DNA of 42,700 bases. Source: JBMOLL01 sp049325415. Lineage in GTDB: Bacteria; Bacteroidota; Bacteroidia; Bacteroidales; GCA-2748055. Shown here piece after piece: positions 16,861 to 25,102 of this stretch. How positions within the stretch are numbered: the first letter of the stretch is position 1; each line of letters starts with the position of its first letter. The notes under the pieces are model-generated. The model did not search any database. It had not been told where the DNA came from and saw nothing but the letters and a program-made list of their open reading frames with translations. The stretch is from contig JBMOLL010000107.1 in assembly GCA_049325415.1 (NCBI GenBank), positions 1 to 42,700 on the forward strand, given 5' to 3'. Position numbers and translations under genes: made by a program.

Positions 16861-17409
16861 TTGGCAGAAAAACTTGACATATTGCTCAGGGGCTGCAGAA
16901 GAGGTGACAGGAAGAGCCAGGAACAACTCTACCGTCAGTTTTCTGCTGCTATGTTCGGATTATGCCTTCGCTATGCGTCCGGAAGGGAAGATGCGGAGGA
17001 CATCCTGCAGGAAGGTTTTATCCGGGTCTTTGAGAAACTTTCGCAGGTGAAAAATCCCGAAGCCTTTCCCGGGTGGATCCGCAGGGTGATGATTAATACG
17101 GCCCTGGAAAAATACCGGAGCGAGGTGGTCCTGCAAAAAGTCCAGGCTGAACTGAAAGAGCAGCCTGTGGTTGCAAAGGAAGAGGCCTTTGATCAGCTGA
17201 CGGCTGAGGAGCTCACGGGCCTGATCGGCGAGCTGACACCAAAATACAGAATGGTATTTAACCTGTATGCGATTGAAGGGTATAACCATAAAGAGATCAG
17301 TGAAATGCTGGGGATTTCAGAGGGGACATCGAAATCCAATCTCTCCAGGGCCCGGGCGATTTTACAGGAAAGAATTAAGAAATTATACGGAACAGCAGTA
17401 CTGAAATGA
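16861..17409 (+). CDS. ECF-subfamily RNA polymerase sigma factor
   Basis: A sigma factor of about 182 residues. Sigma region 2 is LYRQFSAAMFGLCLRYAS with EDAEDILQEGFIRVFEKL and FPGWIRRVMINTALEKYR. Sigma region 4 is LTPKYRMVFNLYAIEGYNHKE followed by ISEMLGISEGTSKSNLSRAR, the helix-turn-helix that reads the -35 element. The frame stays open upstream to 16639, but family similarity starts only around LAEKLDILLRGCRRGD, so I placed the start at the TTG at 16861. That fits the usual ECF length and the promoter and purine tract just before it. The next gene overlaps its stop by four bases (ATGA), the usual coupling of a sigma factor to its regulator. Confidence 0.9.
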   Translation: MAEKLDILLRGCRRGDRKSQEQLYRQFSAAMFGLCLRYASGREDAEDILQEGFIRVFEKLSQVKNPEAFPGWIRRVMINTALEKYRSEVVLQKVQAELKEQPVVAKEEAFDQLTAEELTGLIGELTPKYRMVFNLYAIEGYNHKEISEMLGISEGTSKSNLSRARAILQERIKKLYGTAVLK

Positions 17410-18863
17410 ACATGGAAGAGCAGACAACAAGGGGAAGTCTCGGGAAGAAGATGCAGGATTTCCGGGAAACACCGCCCGACAGGGTCTGGGAAGGGATTGC
17501 TGCGCATCTTGATGCCGGCAACGGACGCCGCAGGTTGGTCTTCTGGATCACTCTTGCTGCAGGTATTGCCCTGGCCCTCACGGTCGGGCTGTCGGTGAAC
17601 CGCTACCTTACAGGAAGCCGGGGTATGGAAGAACTGGCTTCAAACGGACGCCGGGAACTGCCCGGTTCCGGTCCTACCGGCGACAGCACCGGAAATAGGC
17701 ACACATCAGTAGTTCCGGATGTAAATACTGAGGCAACCGGGCAGGTCCGGACGCTCAAGCCGGAAGAAAAACCACAGTCTGCCCCGGCAGTCAGCCGCCG
17801 CGATAAACCCGCCGGGGGAAAAGTCATTCCGGCAGTTTCGGTTCAGGGGGATAAATATGCCGATCTCGAAACAGCGATCGTCCCGGCTGTGTCCCGTGAT
17901 GATCAACAGCAGGAGGGGGAGTACGTGGTTACTGACAGTGAATCTGCACTTGCGTCGCTGACAGAGACCCCGGAAAACGAAGAGCCTAACCTGCCCGCCG
18001 ATAGTGCCGGCCTCGTGATCATTACCGCTGATGCGCTGAAAGATGTTCTGCCCGACGAAGAACTCCTGGCCGTAGAGCCGGAGTCCAAAACCAACTGGTC
18101 GATAGCAGCTGTTCTGTCGCCACTCTATTCCTACCGGGATGCCGACGGTTCTCTCGCTTCCAACACTCTGCTTAATCAGTCGGAGACAGGCATGCTGGCC
18201 TATGCCGGTGGGGTGAGGGTGGCCTTTGGTGCCGGTGACGGTTTTGAGGTGGAAACCGGTTTGTTCTATAATAAGATGGGTCTGATCGTGAGTGATATTG
18301 AAAGTTTCTATGTCAGGGCCCTGAATACGGAGGCCACCTCCGGAATGGATAACAGCGACAGGGTTTTTGAACTGAATAATTCCATTGGCAATATTGTTCC
18401 CAATTCCGGGATCCCGGTTATGAACAGTTATGGGGGAACTTCCTCTTTCCAGATGGATTACCTGACCGATCCCAGTGCGCTCTATGCCAAATTACTGCCG
18501 TCTTCCGTCCTGCAGCAGAGCCTTGAATACCTCGAGATCCCCCTGAACCTAAGATATACCCTCCTCGATAAGGCTTTTGAGCTTCAGGTGATCGGAGGTG
18601 TCAGCACCAATGTTCTGGTAGGTAACAAAGTGAGCCTGATTACCGATGAGGGCCTGGAAGACTTCGGCCATGTGAGCAATATCCGGATGGTATCCTATTC
18701 CGGGAATGCCGGGCTGGGTATGATCTACCACCTGGGCGATCAGCTCTGTCTGAACCTGGAACCCCGCTTCAGGTACTTCCTCTCTTCGGTAAATACCGGT
18801 TCCATGGCTTCAACACGCCCCTATGCCTTCGGATTCTATACCGGGCTGAGCTATCTCTTTTAA
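17406..18863 (+). CDS. Anti-sigma-like N-terminus joined to a predicted outer-membrane beta-barrel
   Basis: A 485-residue protein of mixed layout. Residues 1-42 are cytoplasmic-type and charged, with PPDRVWEGIAAHLD, a pattern seen at the start of Bacteroidota anti-sigma-like proteins. Residues about 43-64 (LVFWITLAAGIALALTVGLSV) form a single membrane helix. Residues 70-220 are a low-complexity Pro/Glu/Thr linker. Residues about 225-485 are amphipathic strands (AGGVRVAFGAGDGFEVETGLFY, LEIPLNLRYTLLDKAFELQVIG) ending in FGFYTGLSYLF, with a terminal aromatic as in outer-membrane barrels. Coupling to the sigma gene argues for a regulator. Whether one chain spans both membranes or the last domain is a soluble beta fold is unresolved. 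Confidence 0.8.
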   Translation: MNMEEQTTRGSLGKKMQDFRETPPDRVWEGIAAHLDAGNGRRRLVFWITLAAGIALALTVGLSVNRYLTGSRGMEELASNGRRELPGSGPTGDSTGNRHTSVVPDVNTEATGQVRTLKPEEKPQSAPAVSRRDKPAGGKVIPAVSVQGDKYADLETAIVPAVSRDDQQQEGEYVVTDSESALASLTETPENEEPNLPADSAGLVIITADALKDVLPDEELLAVEPESKTNWSIAAVLSPLYSYRDADGSLASNTLLNQSETGMLAYAGGVRVAFGAGDGFEVETGLFYNKMGLIVSDIESFYVRALNTEATSGMDNSDRVFELNNSIGNIVPNSGIPVMNSYGGTSSFQMDYLTDPSALYAKLLPSSVLQQSLEYLEIPLNLRYTLLDKAFELQVIGGVSTNVLVGNKVSLITDEGLEDFGHVSNIRMVSYSGNAGLGMIYHLGDQLCLNLEPRFRYFLSSVNTGSMASTRPYAFGFYTGLSYLF

Positions 18864-18907
18864 CCAGTTTTTTCGCTTCGGGCATACTCTTTTCCCTTCA
18901 AAACACT

Positions 18908-18915
18908 AATTTTGC
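18908..18915 (+). promoter_or_regulatory. Candidate -7 promoter element for the lytic transglycosylase gene
   Basis: TAATTTTG fits TAnnTTTG exactly and lies 22 bases before the ATG at 18938. No clear TTTG is seen at -33. Confidence 0.5.
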
Positions 18916-18937
18916 GCTTTACCAAATAACAGGTGCA

Positions 18938-19924
18938 ATGGTCAGGAAGGGAAAAGTGTGGTTAAGAAGCAGGCTGACGGCGATAGCATTTACCGTCCTG
19001 GCCGCCGGAATGCTGGTTTTTGCGCTTGTACTTTCGCAAAAGGGTTATGGCGGAACGGAACCGGAACAGGCAGCCGGACCTGAAACCCGCCAGGGAATGG
19101 CAGCCTTCCCCGTTGACATGCCCGATACCGTATTCTTTGCAGGTGAGCGGATGCCACTGGAGTATTTTGATGTCAGGGAGGCGCTCGATCGTGAACTGAT
19201 GTCGAATACCTATTTTCACTCCCAGACCATGCTGCTCATTAAAAGGGCCAACCGGTTTTTTCCGGTTATTGAGCCGATCCTGAGTCGCTACGGGATCCCC
19301 GATGATCTGAAATACCTGACTCTCGCCGAAAGCGGTCTTGCCAATGTCGTTTCACCGGCCGAGGCGGTCGGTTTCTGGCAACTGGTGAAGGGTACGGCAA
19401 AGGAACTGGGGCTGCAGGTGGATGAGCAGGTCGACGAACGCTATTCCGTTGCCCGGTCAACCGAGGCAGCCTGCAGGTATCTGCTTGAATCCTATGCAAA
19501 ATATGGCAACTGGACCATGGCTGCGGCTTCATATAATGCAGGACGCAAGGGTGTCGACCGGCAGATTGAACGACAGAAGACAGAAGCCTATTACGACCTG
19601 TTACTTAATGAGGAGACCGCCCGTTATATCTACAGGGTGGTGTCCTATAAACTCATCATGGAAGATCCTGCCGCCTTTGGCTTTTTTATCCCCCAGAGGG
19701 AACTCTACCAGGTGATCCCCGTTGATACCGTGATGATCAGCGGAGCTGTGGAAAATTTTGCGGATTTTGCCTTTGCTCACGGAACCAATTATAAAATACT
19801 CAAGGCGCTCAATCCCTGGTTGAGGGATGTGTCGCTGGCCAACCCGGAAGGACGGCGCTACCTGATCGAAGTGCCTGTGAAAGGAGCGCGTACTGCCGCA
19901 TACACCGGGATAAGCGGTGAGTGA
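18938..19924 (+). CDS. Membrane-anchored lytic transglycosylase (SLT domain, MltD-like)
   Basis: A 328-residue protein with an N-terminal membrane anchor or uncleaved signal (about 12-33). The SLT lysozyme-like domain spans about 105-235. Motifs are GIPDDLKYLTLAESGL with catalytic Glu131, SPAEAVGFWQLVKGTAKELGL, and AAASYNAGRKGVDRQI. Such enzymes cleave the MurNAc-GlcNAc bond of peptidoglycan with 1,6-anhydro formation. The tail (about 265-318), YQVIPVDTVMISGAVENF... and NYKILKALNPWLRD, resembles a single degenerate LysM-like module and may help wall binding. uvrA follows after 63 bases in the same direction; co-transcription is possible but not suggested by function. Confidence 0.93.
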   Translation: MVRKGKVWLRSRLTAIAFTVLAAGMLVFALVLSQKGYGGTEPEQAAGPETRQGMAAFPVDMPDTVFFAGERMPLEYFDVREALDRELMSNTYFHSQTMLLIKRANRFFPVIEPILSRYGIPDDLKYLTLAESGLANVVSPAEAVGFWQLVKGTAKELGLQVDEQVDERYSVARSTEAACRYLLESYAKYGNWTMAAASYNAGRKGVDRQIERQKTEAYYDLLLNEETARYIYRVVSYKLIMEDPAAFGFFIPQRELYQVIPVDTVMISGAVENFADFAFAHGTNYKILKALNPWLRDVSLANPEGRRYLIEVPVKGARTAAYTGISGE

Positions 19925-19987
19925 ATGCACAGAACAAATCACTGGCGGTTTTGTTAATTCCGTCAGATATACAAACCGTAGTCATCA

Positions 19988-22855
19988 GTGTCATCATCAT
20001 CTAAAAACAGGATAGCTGTTCTGGGAGCGAGGGAACACAATCTCAAGAATATCGACGTGGAGATCCCGCGTGATACCCTTACCGTTATCACAGGGCTGAG
20101 CGGAAGCGGAAAATCATCCCTGGCTTTCGACACGATCTACGCAGAAGGACAACGCCGCTACATCGAAACCATGAGTGCCTATGCCCGTCAGTTCCTCGGC
20201 AACATGGAACGGCCCGATGTGGATAAGATCACGGGACTTAGCCCGGTGATCTCCATCGAGCAGAAAACCACCAATAAAAACCCCCGTTCGACGGTCGGAA
20301 CGGTGACCGAGATCTATGATTTTCTCCGCCTCCTTTATGCCCGAGCCTCGGAAGCTTTTTCCAGGAACACCGGTGAGAAGATGGTCAAGTATACCGAGGA
20401 GCAGATACTGAACCTGATCAGGGAACAGTTCGACGGCAAAAAGATTTATGTCCTTGCTCCGGTTGTTAAGGGCCGTAAAGGCCATTACCGGGAACTGTTC
20501 GACCAGATCCGTAAAAGGGGCTTTCTGCATGCCCGTGTCGACGGTGCAATAAGTGAGATCGTTCCGGGAATGCGTATCGACAGGTATAAGAGCCACGACA
20601 TAGAGATCGTCATTGATAAGCTGGCCGTTAGCGATAAGGAGTCGGAGCGCCTGAAGAAATCGGTGGCCACGGCAATGAAACAGGGGACGGGGATCACCAT
20701 GATCCTCGAAAAAGACGGGGATTCACCCCGGTATTTCTCGCGCCAGCTGATGTGCCCCACCACGGGTATTTCCTACAATGAACCCGCTCCACACAGTTTT
20801 TCCTTTAACTCTCCACAGGGAGCCTGCCCGCGCTGCAACGGGCTCGGGCAGATCAGTGATGTCGATATTGACAAGATCATCCCCGACCGGAAGAAAAGCA
20901 TCCGTAAAGGCGCCCTCGAACCGGTGGGGCCTTATAAGAATGCACTGATATTCTGGCAACTGGAAGCTATTGCCACCCGTTACGGATTCACTCTCGACAC
21001 CCCGGTGGAGGATATTCCGGAAGAAGCGCTGAACTGTATCCTGAACGGATCCGAAGAACCCCTGAAGCTTCATAACACGCCGCTTGGTGCTTCATCGAAC
21101 TATTTTCTGAGTTTCGACGGGATCATCGCCTACGTGCAGAACCAGTCGCAGGAAGCCTATAACCGGGAGGAACAGAAATTTGCCCAGCAGTTTATCCGGA
21201 AGGTAAGCTGCCCCGAATGTAACGGGGCCCGCCTGAAACAGGATATGCTCTATTTCCGGATCGACGGAAAAAATATCGCCGAACTGGCCGCAATGGACAT
21301 CCTCTCGCTGTCGGCCTGGTTCGATGGTCTGGAAGACAGGATGTCGGAGAAGCAGCAGGCGATTGCGAGGGATGTGCTCAAGGAGATCAGGAGCCGCATC
21401 GGCTTCCTTATCGATGTAGGGCTCGACTACCTGTCGCTGAACAGGAGCTCACGCTCGCTATCGGGCGGTGAGAGCCAGCGGATCAGGCTGGCCACCCAGA
21501 TCGGATCGCGCCTCGTCAACGTGCTTTATATTCTCGACGAACCCAGCATTGGTCTGCACCAGCGCGACAACCGCAAACTGATCCAGTCGCTGCAGCAGCT
21601 CCGCGACCAGGGGAACTCCGTCATCGTTGTGGAACACGACCGGGACATGATCCTTTCCGCCGACCATGTCATCGACCTTGGTCCCGGAGCAGGCCGTCAC
21701 GGCGGTTACCTGGTGGCCCAGGGTACACCCGGTGAGATCCGGGAAGGCAGTTCCCTCACCGGGGAATACCTGAGCCATCTGCGCATGATCCGGATCCCCG
21801 ATAAACGCAGGAAAGGCAACGGCAACCAGTTGGTGCTCCGCGGGGCAACGGGTAATAACCTTAAGAATGTGGACGTAAGCTTTCCCCTGGGATGCTTTAT
21901 CTGTGTCACCGGTGTAAGCGGCAGTGGAAAATCGACCCTGATCAACGACACCCTTCAGCCCATCCTCAGCCGCAAGCTTTACCGTTCGGAAAAGGAACCG
22001 CTGCCTTACCGGTCAGTAACAGGGATGGAATTTGTCGACAAGGTCATCGAGGTCGATCAGTCACCGCTCGGCCGTACACCACGCTCCAATCCGGCAACCT
22101 ATACCAACGTGTTCAGCGATATCCGAAAGCTCTTCGAGATGACTCCCGATGCAAAGATCAGAGGTTTCAAATCAGGCCGGTTTTCCTTCAATGTGAAGGG
22201 TGGACGCTGCGAAGCCTGTATGGGTGCAGGGGTGCAGACGATTGAAATGAATTTTCTGCCCGATGTTTATGTGGTCTGCAAAGAGTGCAACGGGAAGAGG
22301 TATAACCGCGAAACCTTGGAGGTGAGGTATAAGGATAAGAATATCAATGAAGTCCTCCGGATGACCATCAACCAATCGGTCGAGTTTTTTGCCAGTGTGC
22401 CATCCATCCTTCGGAAACTGAAGACCCTGCAGGAAGTTGGTCTGGGTTATATCACCCTCGGTCAGGCTTCCACCACCCTTTCGGGAGGGGAGTCGCAGCG
22501 GGTAAAACTATCAGCCGAGCTGGCCAGGAAGGACACCGGGAAGACCCTCTATATCCTGGATGAACCTACTACCGGACTGCATTTTGAAGATGTAAGGGTC
22601 TTGCTGGAAGTGATCAACAGGCTGGTGGAGAAGGGGAACACCGTGATCATGATCGAACATAACCTGGACGTTATCAAGGTGGCCGACTATCTTATCGACC
22701 TGGGCCCGGAGGGAGGGGCAGGCGGAGGAGAAATTGTAGCCACGGGAACACCCGAGGAAGTGGCGAAGAATAAAAAGAGCTATACGGGTGCCTTCCTGAA
22801 GGAGGAACTGGAAGCATTTCTGGAACAGATCCGCCTGGGAACTTTCAGGAACTAG
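19988..22855 (+). CDS. uvrA: Excinuclease ABC subunit A
   Basis: DNA-damage recognition ATPase of nucleotide excision repair; it loads UvrB. The protein is 955 residues, close to the usual 940-950. It has two ABC ATPase halves: Walker A GLSGSGKSS (36-44) with signature LSGGESQRIRLATQIGS, and GVSGSGKST with LSGGESQRVKLSAELA. The C-terminal zinc module is complete (CEACMGAG...CKECNGKRYN). In the first module only one CxxC pair is intact: CPTTG (C256) has Thr at 259 where many UvrAs have Cys, while CPRC (280-283) is present. This may be a lineage trait. The start is a GTG at 19988; the first family residues (RIAVLGAREHNLKNIDVEIP) follow seven codons later. No uvrB or uvrC is in the window. Confidence 0.97.
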   Translation: MSSSSKNRIAVLGAREHNLKNIDVEIPRDTLTVITGLSGSGKSSLAFDTIYAEGQRRYIETMSAYARQFLGNMERPDVDKITGLSPVISIEQKTTNKNPRSTVGTVTEIYDFLRLLYARASEAFSRNTGEKMVKYTEEQILNLIREQFDGKKIYVLAPVVKGRKGHYRELFDQIRKRGFLHARVDGAISEIVPGMRIDRYKSHDIEIVIDKLAVSDKESERLKKSVATAMKQGTGITMILEKDGDSPRYFSRQLMCPTTGISYNEPAPHSFSFNSPQGACPRCNGLGQISDVDIDKIIPDRKKSIRKGALEPVGPYKNALIFWQLEAIATRYGFTLDTPVEDIPEEALNCILNGSEEPLKLHNTPLGASSNYFLSFDGIIAYVQNQSQEAYNREEQKFAQQFIRKVSCPECNGARLKQDMLYFRIDGKNIAELAAMDILSLSAWFDGLEDRMSEKQQAIARDVLKEIRSRIGFLIDVGLDYLSLNRSSRSLSGGESQRIRLATQIGSRLVNVLYILDEPSIGLHQRDNRKLIQSLQQLRDQGNSVIVVEHDRDMILSADHVIDLGPGAGRHGGYLVAQGTPGEIREGSSLTGEYLSHLRMIRIPDKRRKGNGNQLVLRGATGNNLKNVDVSFPLGCFICVTGVSGSGKSTLINDTLQPILSRKLYRSEKEPLPYRSVTGMEFVDKVIEVDQSPLGRTPRSNPATYTNVFSDIRKLFEMTPDAKIRGFKSGRFSFNVKGGRCEACMGAGVQTIEMNFLPDVYVVCKECNGKRYNRETLEVRYKDKNINEVLRMTINQSVEFFASVPSILRKLKTLQEVGLGYITLGQASTTLSGGESQRVKLSAELARKDTGKTLYILDEPTTGLHFEDVRVLLEVINRLVEKGNTVIMIEHNLDVIKVADYLIDLGPEGGAGGGEIVATGTPEEVAKNKKSYTGAFLKEELEAFLEQIRLGTFRN

Positions 22856-22985
22856 TCGTTCTACCCGGCCGTTTTTCATCCTCATTTTGCTCCAAAAAGC
22901 TCAATTCTCAGGCTTGTCCCGGTTCATATTGCATTTTTTTTTAATTTAGTCACTTGTATTTCATTGAAAGATTAAAGAGAACAAT

Positions 22986-23696
22986 ATGAATTCAAGGGAA
23001 GATAAAATCAAAAAAGCATTTGAACAACGTACCTGGGCGGAGATCAAGACTTCCGATTCCTGGCAGATTTTCAAGGTGATGTCGGAGTTTGTGGAAGGCT
23101 TCGATAAGATGGCCAGCATCGGCCCCTGTGTGTCAATCTTTGGTTCTGCGCGTACGAAACCCGGTACACCTTATTACGAACTGGCAGAGGATATCGCTTT
23201 CCGGCTGACCCAGAAAGGTTACGGAGTGATCACCGGCGGAGGACCCGGTATCATGGAAGCAGGGAACAAGGGAGCGCGCCGGGGCGGTGGAAAAAGTGTG
23301 GGACTGAACATCACTCTTCCCCATGAGCAGAGTTCCAATCCCTATATTGATAGCGATAAGCTGATTACCTTTAAACATTTCTATGTTCGGAAGGTGATGT
23401 TTCAGAAATATGCCCAGGGCTTTATCGTGCTCCCGGGAGGTTTCGGAACCTTCGACGAATTCTTCGAATCTGCCACGCTGATCCAGACCGGAAAGATCGG
23501 CCGTTTCCCCATCGTTCTTGTTGGTAAAAGCTTCTGGAAAGGGCTGGTTGACTGGATCCAGGAGATGGTCCTGGCAGAACAGCAGAATATCAGTGCCGAC
23601 GACCTCGAACTGTTTACCGTGGTCGATACCGCCGAAGAAGCTGTTGGAGTGATTGAAAGGTTCTATACGAAATACCTGCTGAGTCCGAACTTCTGA
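22986..23696 (+). CDS. LOG-family (TIGR00730) Rossmann-fold protein
   Basis: A 236-residue protein of the LOG family, whose studied members are cytokinin-riboside 5'-monophosphate phosphoribohydrolases or general nucleotide phosphoribohydrolases. The nucleotide-binding region has VSIFGSARTKPGTPYYELA and GVITGGGPGIMEAGNKGA. The family signature PGGFGTFDEFFE (150-161) carries the catalytic glutamate, and HFYVRKVMFQKYAQGFIVLP precedes it. Length and motifs fit the longer bacterial branch rather than plant LOG. Whether it acts on AMP or another nucleotide in this organism cannot be told. It is transcribed with the same polarity as uvrA, with a 130-base gap. Confidence 0.92.
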   Translation: MNSREDKIKKAFEQRTWAEIKTSDSWQIFKVMSEFVEGFDKMASIGPCVSIFGSARTKPGTPYYELAEDIAFRLTQKGYGVITGGGPGIMEAGNKGARRGGGKSVGLNITLPHEQSSNPYIDSDKLITFKHFYVRKVMFQKYAQGFIVLPGGFGTFDEFFESATLIQTGKIGRFPIVLVGKSFWKGLVDWIQEMVLAEQQNISADDLELFTVVDTAEEAVGVIERFYTKYLLSPNF

Positions 23697-23745
23697 TTCA
23701 GGTGCAGCCCGGTTATGTTAATAAAAGAGCCGGAGAGCAAAACTA

Positions 23746-23753
23746 TAATTTTG
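23746..23753 (+). promoter_or_regulatory. Candidate -7 promoter element for the SPOR-protein operon
   Basis: TAATTTTG fits TAnnTTTG exactly and lies 27 bases before the ATG at 23781. The -33 region is not clear. Confidence 0.5.
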
Positions 23754-23780
23754 TACATTGAGCGAAAATTATAAAAATCA

Positions 23781-25082
23781 ATGGTTAAGGAGCTTGTAAC
23801 ACTGCTGGCAGCCGCTTATCTGCTGATTGCCGCCCAGCCATATAACCCCAGGGTCACGCTCGAAACCAGCGTGAACAGCGAGGTTACTGCCGGTACCGAA
23901 TTCCGGGTGACCGTTCGGATCGATAAAGGGAACCTGAACGAGTATTCAAGATTTTCCCAGGAGTTGCCTTATGGCCTGACTGCGGTGAATATCAGCTCAC
24001 CCAACGCAGATTTTGCCTTTGAGAATCAACGGGTCAGGATCATCTGGCTCAAACTCCCCGAAGAAAATGAAATTACGGTGGAATATAAGATCAAAGTGCA
24101 CGACCGGCTGAAAGGAAAGTTCAGCCTGGGGGGTGAATTTGCCTATATTATGGATGATGAAAGGAGTTTTGTGCGGATCTCTCCCACTGTTGACCTGACG
24201 ATTCTTCCCAAACCCGGCCTCGATCCGGCACTTGTGGTGGATATCAGTGATTTCAGGAATGCCGTAACACCCGACCAGGCCTCACTCGTGGTGAAGGATT
24301 TTGCCATGGCCATACGTCAGGAGCCCGAGGTTTTGCCGACCGGCGAGGTTCTTGTTCACCTGATTGTACGGAACCCGGAAGGAAGTACCTATATGAAGGT
24401 GGAGGAAATGCTGCCCAGGGGATATATGTTTGAAGAAGTCGAATCGGAAGGTGGCATCGTTTCCTATGCTGCCAATCAGGTGCGTTTTATCTGGATGAAA
24501 CAACCGGCTCACGACCCGATGATGATCACCTATAAACTGGTCCCAAAAGCCGGGGAAACCCAGGAAGCCATCAATCTCAGCGGCTCCTTCTCCTATTCGG
24601 CCAATGGAAAGAGTGAAACAGTGCCTTTTAAAGAGCTTGCGGTTAACCTGACGGCTCTCAGCCGGGAGCAGCAGTTTTCACTGCTGCAACAGGGTGATAT
24701 CCCGCAGACAGCCATGAGCACGAAAACACAGAATGTAAAGCCGGTTGAGCCGACCAAAACAAACGAAACAAAAACACAGACCACAAAGGTTACTCCGGCC
24801 ACAGGTTCCCCTTATGCTGCCGGATTGGAGTTCAGGGTTCAGATCGGCGCCTACCATGTCCAGGTCGGTACGGGATATTTCAGCAGGCTGGGGATCACTA
24901 TGAAAGTGAACGAGGTCAGGGAAGATGGCCTGAACAAGTACACCATCGGTCCTTTCAGTACTTACGAACAGGCACAGGCTGTAAGGGAAAAGATCATGAA
25001 GGAAAACCGGATCCGCGATGCATTTGTGGTAGCCTATATGAACGGGAAAAGGATCACGATTAAGGAAGCGAGAGGCAGATGA
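23781..25082 (+). CDS. Secreted protein with two related beta domains and a C-terminal SPOR-like domain
   Basis: A 433-residue protein with an N-terminal signal segment (about 1-20). It has two related beta-sandwich-like repeats: residues about 25-140 (ending VRIIWLKLPEENEITVEYKIKV) and about 170-285 (ending VRFIWMKQPAHDPMMITYKLVP). Both resemble DUF11-type adhesion or envelope domains. A Thr/Lys-rich linker (about 305-345) leads to a SPOR-like domain, FRVQIGAYHVQVG...KYTIGPFSTYEQAQAVREKI...DAFVVAYMNGKRITIKEA. SPOR domains usually bind denuded glycan strands at division sites. The same C-terminal pattern recurs in the protein at 33010-35031. The next gene starts 20 bases downstream. The specific role is unknown. 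Confidence 0.8.
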   Translation: MVKELVTLLAAAYLLIAAQPYNPRVTLETSVNSEVTAGTEFRVTVRIDKGNLNEYSRFSQELPYGLTAVNISSPNADFAFENQRVRIIWLKLPEENEITVEYKIKVHDRLKGKFSLGGEFAYIMDDERSFVRISPTVDLTILPKPGLDPALVVDISDFRNAVTPDQASLVVKDFAMAIRQEPEVLPTGEVLVHLIVRNPEGSTYMKVEEMLPRGYMFEEVESEGGIVSYAANQVRFIWMKQPAHDPMMITYKLVPKAGETQEAINLSGSFSYSANGKSETVPFKELAVNLTALSREQQFSLLQQGDIPQTAMSTKTQNVKPVEPTKTNETKTQTTKVTPATGSPYAAGLEFRVQIGAYHVQVGTGYFSRLGITMKVNEVREDGLNKYTIGPFSTYEQAQAVREKIMKENRIRDAFVVAYMNGKRITIKEARGR

Positions 25083-25102
25083 CCGTCTGCCGGGAATAAA
25101 GG

